Below, piece by piece: positions 16,294 through 25,386 of a stretch of DNA of 64,000 nucleotides; the stretch's first letter is position 1, and each line of letters opens with the position of its first letter. The notes below the pieces were generated by a model, which was not told where the DNA came from, did not search any database, and saw nothing but the letters and a program-made list of their open reading frames with translations. Position numbers and translations under genes: made by a program. The stretch is from Jatrophihabitans sp. (lineage in GTDB: Bacteria; Actinomycetota; Actinomycetes; Mycobacteriales; Jatrophihabitantaceae): the NCBI GenBank assembly GCA_036399055.1, contig DASWNX010000006.1:1-64000 (forward strand). Reading direction: 5' to 3'.

Positions 16294-17898
16294 TCACAGC
16301 CACCGGTCCAGACCGGAGCTCGCGTGCGTGGGCATCCGGTCACCGCTCATCCGCTGCCGTGGCGGCGCCTGGTGGGCGTCCTCGGCTGTCGCGGACCGGG
16401 TGGGGTCGTGGGGGTCGGCGCCGCCCTGACGGCGGTCGGCGAAGGCGCCGGCCGAGCCTTCAGAGCTCAGGTCCAGCGACAGCGTCACTGCGCTGAGGCC
16501 GGCGGCCTGCAGCTCTGAGCGCAGCTGGGGCAGCGCCTCACGCAACGTGTCGTGGGCACTCTCACTGGCGCTGGCGAGCTGAATCGTCATCACGTCACCG
16601 GTGATCCGCACGTTGAGGTTGACCGGGCCGAGCTCAGCCGGGTGCAGTGCCACGATCAACTGGTGGCTGCCGTCACCACTGGCGCGCAACGCGAGCACCG
16701 GGCCCGCGACCTGGCGGGACAGGGGCAGGTCAGCCATCTCAGCCGCAAGCTCGTGGCGGGCCGGGCCGGCGCTGTGCTCGGCCGGCGCCACGCTGATCTG
16801 CTGTCCGATCAGGAGGGGCTGCGCCACTGGCGCCTGCTGCACCGTGCCGGCGGCTGGCTGGGCGGTCATCGGCGCTGGCTCTGCCGCGACGCCGAGGGTC
16901 CCCGGGTGCGTTTCCGTCCCCGTCACCAGGCTGTCGGCCGGGCCGCTCATGGCCCACGCTGGACGCGGGCTGGCACCGCCGCCGCCCACGGAGGCGGTGG
17001 CGCTGCCGAGCCCCGGCGCGATTGCCAGGCCAGGGGCGGTGGTGGTCGGCGTCGCCTGCCCGGAAGCGGTTGCCAAGCCGCGCGGAGTCGCGGCGCCGGG
17101 CAGGGTCGCGGCGCCAGGCGCGGTGCTGGCGCCGGGCAGGGTCGCGGTGCCAGGCGCGGTGCTGGCGCCGGGCAGGGTCGCGGCGCCGGGAAGGGTCGCG
17201 GTGTTGACTCCGGTCGACGCGGCCGGATCGGTCACCGGGGCCGTTTGGAAGATCGCGGCCCTGGCGGCTGCCTGGGCAGGATCAGCTGCCTTCATCGCTC
17301 CGAGCGCCTTCTCCGGACCCGAGCCGTGGGCGTGACCGGCGCCAAGTCCGTTACCCGGTCCGTTGACGCGGCCGGGCCCGTGAGGCGGTTCGACCGCGCC
17401 TGCGTCGTCGCCGGCCTGCTCGACCTGGGCCGAGGCGGCTGCGAAGGCGGCCGCCGCCTGGGAGGTCGCCGCGGCAGCAGGCTGCTGAGCCGTGGCCTGC
17501 GCCTGGCCGGTCAGGCCGGCCCCGCCCATGCCAGCCGGCCCGGTGACACTGTGGGAACCGTCCGCCGGGTGAGCGTCGGCCCGTCCGGCCGCGACGTTCA
17601 GGCCGGTCGGCGCGGTGATTCCCGTGACCGGCAACGCCGGCGCCAGCAATGCCATGGCAGCCAGCTCGGTCACGCCGACTCCGCCGGCGACCACCTCGGC
17701 CGGCTCCGCCTCGTTGAGCGCCTTGGCCGGCCGGTCGGTCGCTGAGCCGCGGTCACCGGGGCGGCCGCCGACCGCCGGGATGCCGGCGAGCACACCGGCG
17801 AAGGCCTCGCCTGCCGAGCTGTCGGAGCCGGCGGCGTCGGATGTGACCGTGCTTCCGGACGGTGTCGCGCTGTTCGCAATGACGATCATCGATGTCAT
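16294..17898 (-). CDS. fliK: Hook-length control protein FliK
   Basis: 534 residues from ATG 17898, overlapping the stop of the upstream lytic gene. Most of the protein is a disordered Ala/Pro/Thr/Gly-rich ruler with 12-residue repeats. The C-terminal Flg_hook domain contains LHPAELGPVNLNVRITGDVM and LREALPQLRSELQAAGLSAV, the FlhB-contacting part that triggers the substrate switch. It lies upstream of flgD and flgE, as expected. Confidence 0.9.
   Translation of the reverse strand: MTSMIVIANSATPSGSTVTSDAAGSDSSAGEAFAGVLAGIPAVGGRPGDRGSATDRPAKALNEAEPAEVVAGGVGVTELAAMALLAPALPVTGITAPTGLNVAAGRADAHPADGSHSVTGPAGMGGAGLTGQAQATAQQPAAAATSQAAAAFAAASAQVEQAGDDAGAVEPPHGPGRVNGPGNGLGAGHAHGSGPEKALGAMKAADPAQAAARAAIFQTAPVTDPAASTGVNTATLPGAATLPGASTAPGTATLPGASTAPGAATLPGAATPRGLATASGQATPTTTAPGLAIAPGLGSATASVGGGGASPRPAWAMSGPADSLVTGTETHPGTLGVAAEPAPMTAQPAAGTVQQAPVAQPLLIGQQISVAPAEHSAGPARHELAAEMADLPLSRQVAGPVLALRASGDGSHQLIVALHPAELGPVNLNVRITGDVMTIQLASASESAHDTLREALPQLRSELQAAGLSAVTLSLDLSSEGSAGAFADRRQGGADPHDPTRSATAEDAHQAPPRQRMSGDRMPTHASSGLDRWL
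17092..17190 (-). repeat. 36-bp tandem repeat in fliK
   Basis: Units begin at 17092, 17128 and 17164 (the third is partial), sharing the 20-bp block GGCGCCGGGCAGGGTCGCGG. They encode a 12-residue Ala/Thr/Leu/Pro/Gly repeat in the ruler region. Changes in copy number would change ruler length and possibly hook length. Confidence 0.85.
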
Positions 17899-19022
17899 CA
17901 GCCTGCCCTCCCTGCCAACATCCCGGTGATCTTGGTGACGTAGTTTTGCGTTTCGTTGTAGGGCGGAACGCCGCCGTACTGCTCGACAGCACCTGGGCCG
18001 GCGTTGTAAGCGGCCAGCGCCAGCGGCACCGATCCGTAGGTGCGCAGGTAGTTGGACAGCAGCTGCGCCGCACCCTGCACGGCTTGGGCGGGAACCCATG
18101 GGTTGACCCCGAGTCCCTTGGCCGTGCCGGGCATCAGCTGCATCAGACCCTGCGCGCCCGCAGGGCTGACCGCGGCCGGGTTGCCACCGGACTCGGTGTG
18201 GGCCACGGCGGCCAGCAGGCCCTTCGGAAGGTGGTATCGCGCCTCGTTCTGGGTGAACAGGCTCGCGTACCGGTTCAGGCCGCTCAGCGCCGGCTGGCCG
18301 TTGAGTGAGCCCGGCGCCACGCCGTCAGCCCCGCCCACAGCGCCTGCCGGTCCGGTGCTCACGCCGGCCTGGTCAGCGCTCGGCACCACCCGCCGGATGC
18401 TGGTGGGAGTCTCGTAGACGCTCTGGATCTTGACCCTGTCCCCCGCTTGTGGAGCGGCGATCATCTTGTTGTCCCCGACGTAGAGCGCCACGTGATGCGC
18501 CGGTTCGCCGAACGCCAGGATGTCGCCAGGCCGCGCCTGGGCCAGGCTGGGCACCGCGACGCCGACGTGCGCCTGGTCGGAGGCGATCCGGGGCAACGAG
18601 ATGCCGAGGTCGCCGTAGGCACGCTGGACCAGGCCCGAGCAGTCCAGGCCGGCCGGCGTGACGCCGCCGAAGACGTAGGGCACGCCCAGGTACTTCTTGG
18701 CCGAGTCGATGATGTCAGCGCCGGCCGGCCCGCTCGTCCCCGCGCCGATGCCGGCGCCGAGCCCGCTCATACCGCTGAGCCCGCTGAGCCCGCTGAGCCC
18801 GCTGCCGCCGGCGGCGCTGGCCAGCGCCACGGCGAAATCCGATGACCCGGTGCGAGCCGGCGACGTGCCCGACCTCGCCTGCGCCAGCGCGTCGACTGCT
18901 GCGGCGCTGCGGGCCATCACCGGCGCCGGCAACGACCGGGCTGTGGGAGTGCCGGGAAAGCCGGCCTGGATCTGGGCGATCCGAGCCAGCACCGACTGGA
19001 TGCCGGACATCTCGACGCTCAT
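17898..19022 (-). CDS. NlpC/P60 peptidase fused to a lytic transglycosylase
   Basis: 374 residues. Residues 100-215 are a NlpC/P60 domain with catalytic C128 in GLDCSGLVQRAYG and histidine in HHVALYVGD. After a linker, residues 250-370 are a soluble lytic transglycosylase domain with HTESGGNP, AQGLMQLMPGTA and AYNAGPGAV. No signal peptide is visible; the N-terminus has a helix like those of exported flagellar proteins, so export through the flagellar gate is likely. Sited between fliJ and fliK, it should take the role of FlgJ, opening peptidoglycan for the rod, with both glycan and peptide cleavage in one chain. Confidence 0.9.
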   Translation of the reverse strand: MSVEMSGIQSVLARIAQIQAGFPGTPTARSLPAPVMARSAAAVDALAQARSGTSPARTGSSDFAVALASAAGGSGLSGLSGLSGMSGLGAGIGAGTSGPAGADIIDSAKKYLGVPYVFGGVTPAGLDCSGLVQRAYGDLGISLPRIASDQAHVGVAVPSLAQARPGDILAFGEPAHHVALYVGDNKMIAAPQAGDRVKIQSVYETPTSIRRVVPSADQAGVSTGPAGAVGGADGVAPGSLNGQPALSGLNRYASLFTQNEARYHLPKGLLAAVAHTESGGNPAAVSPAGAQGLMQLMPGTAKGLGVNPWVPAQAVQGAAQLLSNYLRTYGSVPLALAAYNAGPGAVEQYGGVPPYNETQNYVTKITGMLAGRAG

Positions 19023-19456
19023 CAGGACGTCCTCCGCAGCCGAGCACCATGCCGGCTGATCGACACCTCGTCGAGCTCGCGCTGAGCCAGGTCTGAGGCG
19101 GTGCTGACCCGCTCTGCCTCGTCACGCTCGTGCAGCTTCTCCACGGTCCGGCGCGACCGGGCCGCGGCGGTCAGGTCGGTCATCGCCGAGGACACCCGGC
19201 TCTCTGCGAACAGCACCCGGTTACGGGCGGCGGCCAGCGTTGCCGCGGCGGCTTGGTGGGCTGCCAGCGAGGCGTGGAAGGCGGGCACGCTCTGCTTCGG
19301 CGGCGAGGACATCCCAGCGACCCGCGCGGCGTGCTCGGCATGCTCGTGCGCGGCCTGGCCGGCGTCGCGGCGGGCGACCGCCACCTGCTGGGCCACCAGG
19401 TCTTCTTGGGCCTGCCTGGCTCGCAACACCGTCGGAATCCAGGACCGGGGGCTCAT
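19022..19456 (-). CDS. fliJ: Flagellar export protein FliJ
   Basis: 144 residues, almost entirely Ala-rich coiled coil, with the usual basic start (RSWIPTVLRARQAQEDLVAQ) and C-terminal ERDEAERVSTASDLAQRELD. FliJ inserts into the FliI hexamer and couples it to FlhA. It overlaps fliI by four bases. FliJ is weakly conserved, so context carries part of the call. Confidence 0.85.
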   Translation of the reverse strand: MSPRSWIPTVLRARQAQEDLVAQQVAVARRDAGQAAHEHAEHAARVAGMSSPPKQSVPAFHASLAAHQAAAATLAAARNRVLFAESRVSSAMTDLTAAARSRRTVEKLHERDEAERVSTASDLAQRELDEVSISRHGARLRRTS

Positions 19457-20808
19457 CGGGCAACCCCGGCTGGCACAGCCGGCTCGTCGGCCAGGATCAC
19501 GCGCAAGGCCTCCCAGGCCGAGTCGGAGCTGCTCTGATCAGTCATGTCCTGCTGCAGAAAGGCTTCCAGTTGCGGCCAGATCGCCAGCGCCTGGTCGGCA
19601 CGGGGGTTGGTGCCTGCGACATAGGCGCCGATCTCGACGAGCTCCTTGACGTCGCGGCGAGCGGCCAGCAGCTGCCTGGCCCGGCGGGCAAGTCGCTGCT
19701 GCTCACCGGTGGTCACCGCGGTCACCACCCGAGAGACCGACTCCAGCACGTCGATGCTCGGAAAGTGGCCGGCGGTTGCCAGCCGGCGGTCCAGCACGAT
19801 GTGCCCGTCCAGGATCGAGCGGGCCGTGTCGGCGACGGGCTCGTTGTGGTCCTCACCCTCGACCAGCACCGTGTAGAGGCCGGTGATCGAGCCGTGCTCA
19901 GAGCCTCCGGCGCGTTCTAGCAGCCGAGGCATCAGCGCGAACACCGACGGCGGGTATCCCCGCGAGGCCGGCGGCTCTCCGGCGGAGAGCCCGATCTCAC
20001 GTTGCGCGGTGGCCAGCCGGGTGATGCTGTCCATCAGCAGCAGCACGTCCTGGCCCTCGTCGCGGAACCACTCGGCGATCCGGGTGGCGACGAAGGCGGC
20101 CCGCAGCCGGACCATCGGCGGCTGGTCGGAGGTGGCGATGACCACCACGGCGTCGCGCAGCCCGTCCGGGCCGAGGTCGTTCTCCAGGAACTCCCGGACC
20201 TCGCGCCCACGCTCGCCGATCAGCGCCACGACCGTGATCTGGGCGGTGGTGCCGCGGGTGATCATCGACAGCAGGCTCGACTTGCCGACTCCGGAGCCGG
20301 CGAAGATGCCGACCCGCTGGCCGCGCCCGACGCTGATCAGCGAGTCGATCGCCCTGACGCCCAAAGGAAGTTGCTCATCGACCCGACGCCGGCTCAACGC
20401 TGGCGGCGGCGCCATCTCCACCGACACGCGGTCCAGCCCGGCGGGCAGCGGCAGGCCGTCCAGCGGTTGGCCGAGACCGTCCAGGACCCGGCCGCGCAGT
20501 CCGGCGCCGACGCCTACCCGCAGCGGCCCGCCAGTGGCCGCGACCCGGTCGCCGTTGCCGATCCCGTCCAGCGAGCCCAGCGGCAGGCAGGTGCAGTTCT
20601 GATCATCGACGGCGACCACCTCGGCCAGCACGGCCCGCGGGCCCTCGCCGATCGAGAGCAGGTCGCCGATCCGGCCGGTCAGTCCCGAGACGGTGATCGA
20701 AAGCCCGACCACTCGGGAGACATAGCCATAGACCCGGGGGCCGGCGAGCTCGGTCAACTCGGCGAGCCGGTGCCGGCTGCGGCTGGAGCCGAGAACGGGG
20801 GTGGTCAT
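19453..20808 (-). CDS. fliI: Flagellar export ATPase FliI
   Basis: 451 residues from ATG 20808, which overlaps the fliH stop (ATGA). The Walker A motif GSGVGKSS is near residues 171-178 and Walker B (VLLLMDSITR) near 257. The family motif PPSVFALMPRLLERAG follows. It resembles the F1 beta subunit, forms a hexamer under the export gate and drives substrate unfolding. Confidence 0.97.
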   Translation of the reverse strand: MTTPVLGSSRSRHRLAELTELAGPRVYGYVSRVVGLSITVSGLTGRIGDLLSIGEGPRAVLAEVVAVDDQNCTCLPLGSLDGIGNGDRVAATGGPLRVGVGAGLRGRVLDGLGQPLDGLPLPAGLDRVSVEMAPPPALSRRRVDEQLPLGVRAIDSLISVGRGQRVGIFAGSGVGKSSLLSMITRGTTAQITVVALIGERGREVREFLENDLGPDGLRDAVVVIATSDQPPMVRLRAAFVATRIAEWFRDEGQDVLLLMDSITRLATAQREIGLSAGEPPASRGYPPSVFALMPRLLERAGGSEHGSITGLYTVLVEGEDHNEPVADTARSILDGHIVLDRRLATAGHFPSIDVLESVSRVVTAVTTGEQQRLARRARQLLAARRDVKELVEIGAYVAGTNPRADQALAIWPQLEAFLQQDMTDQSSSDSAWEALRVILADEPAVPAGVAR

Positions 20809-21434
20809 CGGTTGAGGTACTCCCGCAGCCGCGCGACGCCCTCGGAAAGCCGGGCGTCGATGGTGGTGCTGGCACACCGGGCCAGCGCGTCGCCGGCCTG
20901 CAGGCCGGGATCGGTCTCGAACGTGATGCCACGCCCGCTCGCGCCTTCCACCGAGCCGACCAGACCGGCTCCGGCCGGGCCGGTGAGGGTGTCGTAGTCC
21001 ACCGGGTTCAACCAGACGGTGACCGGCTCGTTGGCCGGCGCCAGCCGAAGCACCCGGGCCAGGGCGGCCGGAGCGGCCACCTCGGGGTCGCGCAGCGCGC
21101 GCCCCAGCAGCGCCTCGGCCAACTCCACGGCGGCGGCCAGGATCTGGTCCTCAATCTGGTCGGTGATGACCATCGTCGCCTGGGCAAGCTCATCCGCGGC
21201 GCGGTGCAAGGCCTGTGACGCCGACTCGATCCGCTGGCGCTGAGCGGCCAGCGACAGCTCCCGGTCGGCATGCGCGGCGGCGAGTTCGACTGCGCCGGCC
21301 TCGGCTGCCTCGCGTGAACCCTGTGACCAACCCTGGGCATAACCGACCGCCCGGGCCTGGCCACGGGCCTGCTCGATCAGCCGGTCCGGAACCGCGACGT
21401 CGCTGATGAACTCGAAAGCAAGGGTGTCAGGCAA
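20805..21434 (-). CDS. fliH: Flagellar export ATPase regulator FliH
   Basis: 209 residues with a central Ala-rich helical stalk (REAAEAGAVELAAAHADREL) and the C-terminal FliH/V-ATPase E-like domain (LAEALLGRALRDPEVAAPAA). It binds FliI and tethers it to the C-ring. It overlaps the end of fliG by eight bases. Confidence 0.9.
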   Translation of the reverse strand: MPDTLAFEFISDVAVPDRLIEQARGQARAVGYAQGWSQGSREAAEAGAVELAAAHADRELSLAAQRQRIESASQALHRAADELAQATMVITDQIEDQILAAAVELAEALLGRALRDPEVAAPAALARVLRLAPANEPVTVWLNPVDYDTLTGPAGAGLVGSVEGASGRGITFETDPGLQAGDALARCASTTIDARLSEGVARLREYLNR

Positions 21435-22515
21435 CGAACTGGTCCTCTTCGCCGCGCCGGACGATGATCTGGCCGGCCTCCTCCAGCTCGCGGATCACCC
21501 GCACCACCTCGGTCTGAGCCTCTTCGACGCTCTGCACCCGCACCGGGCCCAGCAGCTCGATCTCCTCGGCCAGGGTGGCGGCGGCCCGCTCGGACATGTT
21601 GGCCATGATCTTGGCGTGCACCACGCTTGCCACGCCCTTGAGCGCGATGGCCAGGTTGGCCGTCTCGACCTGGCGCAGCACCAGCTGCACCGCGCGGTCT
21701 TCCAGGTTGATCAGGTCCTCGAACATGAACATCCGGCTGCGGACCTCTTCGGCCAGGACCGGGTCCCGGCTCTCCAGGCCTTCCATGATCAGTTTCTCGG
21801 TGCCCCGGTCGGCGCGGTTGATGATGTCGACCAGCGGCTGGACCCCGCCGACCGCGGCCAGCTCCGAAGGCATGATCAGATTCGCCATCCGCCGCTGAAG
21901 ATTGGCCTCGATCTGGTGGATGATGTCAGGCGTCGTCTGGTCCATCGTCGCGATCCGGTGCGCGACGTCGGCCTGCAGCTCGCTGCCCAGGCCGGCCAGC
22001 ACCTTCGAGGCGAGCGGCGCCGGAACGTGCGCCAGCACCAGGGCGATCGTCTGCGGGTGCTCATCGGCGATGAAGTTCAGCAACTGCCTGGCGTCGGCGT
22101 TGTGCAGGAACTTGAACGGCAGGTCGAACATGGTGCCCGCCAGCCGGTCCAGGATCGCGTCCGCACGCTGGTCGCCGACCGCCGCGCGCAGCATCGCGCG
22201 GCTCTGCTCGATGCCGCCGCGCACCATCGAGTCCCCCGACACCTGCAGGATGCCGAACTCGCGCAGCACCGCGGCCGACACCTCGGGGGGCACCTCGCCG
22301 GCCCGAGCGATCTCGGTCGCGACCTGTTCGAGCTCGGTGTCAGACAGCTGGCTCAGCACTTTGGCCGAAGCCTCGCGGTCCAACTGCAGGACCAGCACGG
22401 CCGCCTTGCGCCGGCCGGGCATGCCGCGGGTCAGATCGACGCTCGGCTCGGCGTTGCCGGCCGCCACCGCCAGACCGGTCCCGATCGAGGAAACGGTCGC
22501 CAGGGTCTCTACCAT
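21427..22515 (-). CDS. fliG: Flagellar motor switch protein FliG
   Basis: 362 residues, normal length, with armadillo-like middle and C-terminal domains. The middle part holds EHPQTIALVLAHVPAPLASK. The C-terminal torque helix is ANMSERAAATLAEEIELLGP, bearing the charged residues that face MotA. It ends with a short tail RRGEEDQFVA. It lies between fliF and fliH and connects the MS-ring to the C-ring. Confidence 0.97.
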   Translation of the reverse strand: MVETLATVSSIGTGLAVAAGNAEPSVDLTRGMPGRRKAAVLVLQLDREASAKVLSQLSDTELEQVATEIARAGEVPPEVSAAVLREFGILQVSGDSMVRGGIEQSRAMLRAAVGDQRADAILDRLAGTMFDLPFKFLHNADARQLLNFIADEHPQTIALVLAHVPAPLASKVLAGLGSELQADVAHRIATMDQTTPDIIHQIEANLQRRMANLIMPSELAAVGGVQPLVDIINRADRGTEKLIMEGLESRDPVLAEEVRSRMFMFEDLINLEDRAVQLVLRQVETANLAIALKGVASVVHAKIMANMSERAAATLAEEIELLGPVRVQSVEEAQTEVVRVIRELEEAGQIIVRRGEEDQFVA

Positions 22516-22517
22516 CG

Positions 22518-24107
22518 TCAGCTCTCCTTCGTGTTGAGCCAGGTGCGCAGCAAGCGGGCGACCTCTTGTGGCTGGCTGTCAGCCATCTCGGCCAGATCCC
22601 GCTGCCGGGCGGCGTTGATGGCGGCCTCCCGGCTCTGCGGCGGCACGATGTCACGCGGGGCGGGCGGCAATGACCCGGGTGAGTCGTTGAGGGTTGAGAG
22701 GAAGGTGTCCAGGTCATCGGTCGGCTCGGTCGGACGCCGCCGTCGCCGGTTGGCTATCACGGTCGCGATGATGACGCCGAGCACCAGCAGCACGACCAGG
22801 ACGGTCTTCACCAGCGACATCAGCTCGGCGTGCCTGCGTGCCGAGGCGGCCGCGGCGGCCGCCTCGCTGGCCGCCTTCTGGGCCGCGGTCGCCGCCGAGG
22901 TGTCGAACGGAGCGCTTGCCAATGCGAGTGAGTCTCCGCGCTTGGCGTCCAGTCCGACCGCTGAGCTGACCAGCTCCCGGACCTGGGCCTCGTCCACCGG
23001 CGGGGCGTTCTTGTCCAGCAGCACGGCCACGCTCAACGTCCGCACCTTGCCCGGGGCGGCGTTGCGGGTCTCGGTGACCTGGCCGACCGCGTTGTCCCGG
23101 GTGGTGCTGGTCTTGCGGTAGCCGTTGCCGGCGGTGGCGCCAGGCGCCGCGCTGGGGCTGGGCGAGGCGGCCCCGAGCACGCCGCCCGCGCCGTTCTGGC
23201 CGGCGCCGTAGCTCTCGGTGGTGTTGGCCTCCGACAGCGGCGGGATGCCGGTGGCGTAGACGTAGCGGTTGGAGACCGTGTTGTTCTTGTCGAAGTCGAG
23301 GTCGGCGTTCACCGTGACCACCGCGTGGCCGGCGCCGACGAGCTGGTCCAGCATCTGCTGCACCTCGGTGCTGACCCGCTTGTTGTACTGGGCGATCGCC
23401 TCGGTGCGGGTGTCGGCTGCCGCGCCGCTGTTGGCGTCACCGGCGACCGAGAGCACCTTGCCGCTGGCGTCAGAGACACTGACCTGGTCGGCGGCCAGGC
23501 CGGGAACGCTGGAGGACACCAGGTTCACCACCGACTGGACCTGGCCCGAGGACAGCGTGGCGCCGGGGTCGGTCGTCAACAACACCGATCCGGTGGCCTT
23601 CTGGCTGCCGTCGGTGAAGACGCTCTGCTTCGGCATCGCCAGGTGCACCGCGGCCTCGCGGACACCGCTGATCGACTTGATGGTCTTGCTCAGCTCGCCT
23701 TCCAGGGCCCGCTGGTAGTCCACGTGCTGCTTGAACTCCGAGGTGGTGATGCCTTCCTTGTCCAGCAGGCTGTAACCGGAGGCGCCCGCCGACGGCAGGC
23801 CGGCGGCGCTCATGGTCAGCCGCAGGTCATAGACGTCCTTTTGCGGAACCAGGATCGAGGTGCCGTTGGCCGCCAGCTGGTAGGGCGTGCCGTTGGTGTT
23901 GAGCTTGTCGATGATCCCGCTGGCATCCGCTGGCGCCAGGTTGGTGAACAGCGGCGCGTAACTGGGCTTGGACGCCCATGACGAAAAGGTGAAACCGCCG
24001 ATCACCAGGGCGAGCCCGACGACTACCGTGACCACCTTCTGTCCTGGCGTGAACGCCAGGAACCCGGCCCAGATCCGCCGCAACGTCGAGAGAAGTCTTT
24101 CCTGCAT
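22518..24107 (-). CDS. fliF: Flagellar MS-ring protein FliF
   Basis: 529 residues. Membrane helices lie near residues 25-45 and 435-455. The ring-building motifs between them include YKALFTNL-like APLFTNLAPADASGIIDKL, and KDVYDLRLTMSAAGLPSAG and HLAMPKQSVF follow. The C-terminal cytoplasmic tail (REAAINAARQRDLAEMADSQ) binds FliG. It is the first ring to assemble in the membrane. Confidence 0.97.
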   Translation of the reverse strand: MQERLLSTLRRIWAGFLAFTPGQKVVTVVVGLALVIGGFTFSSWASKPSYAPLFTNLAPADASGIIDKLNTNGTPYQLAANGTSILVPQKDVYDLRLTMSAAGLPSAGASGYSLLDKEGITTSEFKQHVDYQRALEGELSKTIKSISGVREAAVHLAMPKQSVFTDGSQKATGSVLLTTDPGATLSSGQVQSVVNLVSSSVPGLAADQVSVSDASGKVLSVAGDANSGAAADTRTEAIAQYNKRVSTEVQQMLDQLVGAGHAVVTVNADLDFDKNNTVSNRYVYATGIPPLSEANTTESYGAGQNGAGGVLGAASPSPSAAPGATAGNGYRKTSTTRDNAVGQVTETRNAAPGKVRTLSVAVLLDKNAPPVDEAQVRELVSSAVGLDAKRGDSLALASAPFDTSAATAAQKAASEAAAAAASARRHAELMSLVKTVLVVLLVLGVIIATVIANRRRRRPTEPTDDLDTFLSTLNDSPGSLPPAPRDIVPPQSREAAINAARQRDLAEMADSQPQEVARLLRTWLNTKES

Positions 24108-24110
24108 GTC

Positions 24111-24458
24111 TTAGGCCTGCATTCCCATGATCTGGTTGAACGCGTCAACACCCTTGGTGCGAACGGTCGTCGCCAGCTGTGTCACCAGTGAGGCCTGGGT
24201 GGCGGCGATGCTGTACTCGTGGATGTCGGTGAGGTCACCGGTCGCAGCTTGCACCGCGAGCCCGTCGGCTTTGCTCTGCGCCGACTGCACGGCGTTGAGG
24301 CCCTTCTCCAGCATCGCGGCGAAGTCGCCGGAGGTGCTGCCGACCGATCCCCCTCCGATGCCGGTGTCACCGAGTCCGGTGTCCCCGATTCCGGTGGTGG
24401 CGGTCGTGGCGAAGTTGGGCAGCGCGGCGCTGATGGCGCCGATCGCGGGCAAGGTCAT
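24111..24458 (-). CDS. fliE: MS-ring/rod adaptor FliE
   Basis: 115 residues. The conserved C-terminal part reads SGDFAAMLEKGLNAVQSAQS and then TDIHEYSIAATQASLVTQL. A Gly-rich spacer covers residues 20-40. FliE joins the MS-ring to the rod and lies between flgC and fliF, the usual order. Confidence 0.93.
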   Translation of the reverse strand: MTLPAIGAISAALPNFATTATTGIGDTGLGDTGIGGGSVGSTSGDFAAMLEKGLNAVQSAQSKADGLAVQAATGDLTDIHEYSIAATQASLVTQLATTVRTKGVDAFNQIMGMQA

Positions 24459-24459
24459 G

Positions 24460-24873
24460 TCAGCGGTTCTTTCCGATGTTGATGGCGTCCAGGTAGGTGT
24501 CGCGGGCCCGATCCACGACCGCGGCGTTGGCCTGGAAGGCCCGCTGCGCCATGATCAGGTTGCCCATCTGCTCGCCCATGTCGATATCGGGCAGCCGCAC
24601 ATAGCCCTCGGCGTCGGCGAGCGGGTGGTTGGGTTGAAAGCTCAGCCGGCCCTCGGGGCTGCTCACCGGCAACGCGGTGACGGAGACTCCGGCGCCGACC
24701 CCGTCGGCGCGCCCGGCGACGTCCTGGGCCTGCACGTACTGCGCCTGGAAGGCGGCGCCGGAGGTGGGCTTGACCGTGTTGAGGTTGGCCATGTTGTTGG
24801 CGATGACGTCGATCCAGGTGCGAAACGTGCTCAGCCCGGTGCCCGAGGTCGAGATGGCGGAGAAGATCGGCAT
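24460..24873 (-). CDS. flgC: Proximal rod protein FlgC
   Basis: 137 residues. The N-terminal signature is SGTGLSTFRTWIDVIANNMA-NLNT, and the C-terminal one is PDIDMGEQMGNLIMAQRAFQANAAVV. Both helices form the coiled-coil D0 shared by rod and hook proteins. It is four bases from flgB. Confidence 0.95.
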   Translation of the reverse strand: MPIFSAISTSGTGLSTFRTWIDVIANNMANLNTVKPTSGAAFQAQYVQAQDVAGRADGVGAGVSVTALPVSSPEGRLSFQPNHPLADAEGYVRLPDIDMGEQMGNLIMAQRAFQANAAVVDRARDTYLDAINIGKNR

Positions 24874-24877
24874 CCGC

Positions 24878-25219
24878 TCAGCCCTTCAACACGGTGTTGA
24901 GGAGTTCGAACTTCGCCGACATCGCGCCGCTGAGCAGCCGGAACTGCAGGGCGGTCTTCTGATCGGTGAGGGTCTCGGTGTCCAGGCTGACGTTGTTGCC
25001 GTTGATCCCGACCGGCGCGTCGCTGGGCGTGATGGTGACCGCGGCCTGAGCAGGCTCACCGGCCGAGACCGCCTGCCGCAGGTTGTCCTCGAAGGACAGC
25101 TGCCCGGCGCGGAAGTTCGGGGTCTCGATGTTGGCGATGTTGTGGGCGCTCACCCGCTGCCGAGCGGCAAGCGCGGTGAGAGCGGTACTGAGCGTGACTG
25201 ACGCGACGTCGTCGAGCAC
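24878..25219 (-). CDS. flgB: Proximal rod protein FlgB
   Basis: 113 residues from GTG 25219, with GGAGG nine bases upstream. RQRVSAHNIANIETPNFRAG is the rod signature. It is the first gene of a long run (flgB to flgE) and follows a 167-bp intergenic stretch with a candidate promoter. Confidence 0.95.
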   Translation of the reverse strand: MLDDVASVTLSTALTALAARQRVSAHNIANIETPNFRAGQLSFEDNLRQAVSAGEPAQAAVTITPSDAPVGINGNNVSLDTETLTDQKTALQFRLLSGAMSAKFELLNTVLKG

Positions 25220-25295
25220 GGCACGAAACCTCCGTTAATCGGGGCTTCGCCAATCCATGGCGGGGCTGTTTCGAGCAGTCCGTGCTCGGAAATCC

Positions 25296-25322
25296 CTATC
25301 GACCATGATCACAGAGAGTTAA
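25296..25322 (-). promoter_or_regulatory. Weak sigma-28-type element before flgB
   Basis: TTAA (25319-25322), 15 bases, GTCGATAG (25296-25303) on the minus strand. Spacing equals that of the strong set, but both boxes carry a mismatch. A TTAAG box like those before fliA overlaps the -35, so the early rod genes could be controlled differently from the late genes. Confidence 0.4.
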
Positions 25323-25386
25323 GCGGATGTAAGAAACCTGTTCAAAACGGATTCCTACGCCCTTCAGGCCCTCAACGTTGAGGGGC

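Noticed and set aside
21406..23121. A 571-codon frame opposite fliG and fliF
   Set aside because: Antisense to two unmistakable flagellar genes, composition typical of a GC shadow.
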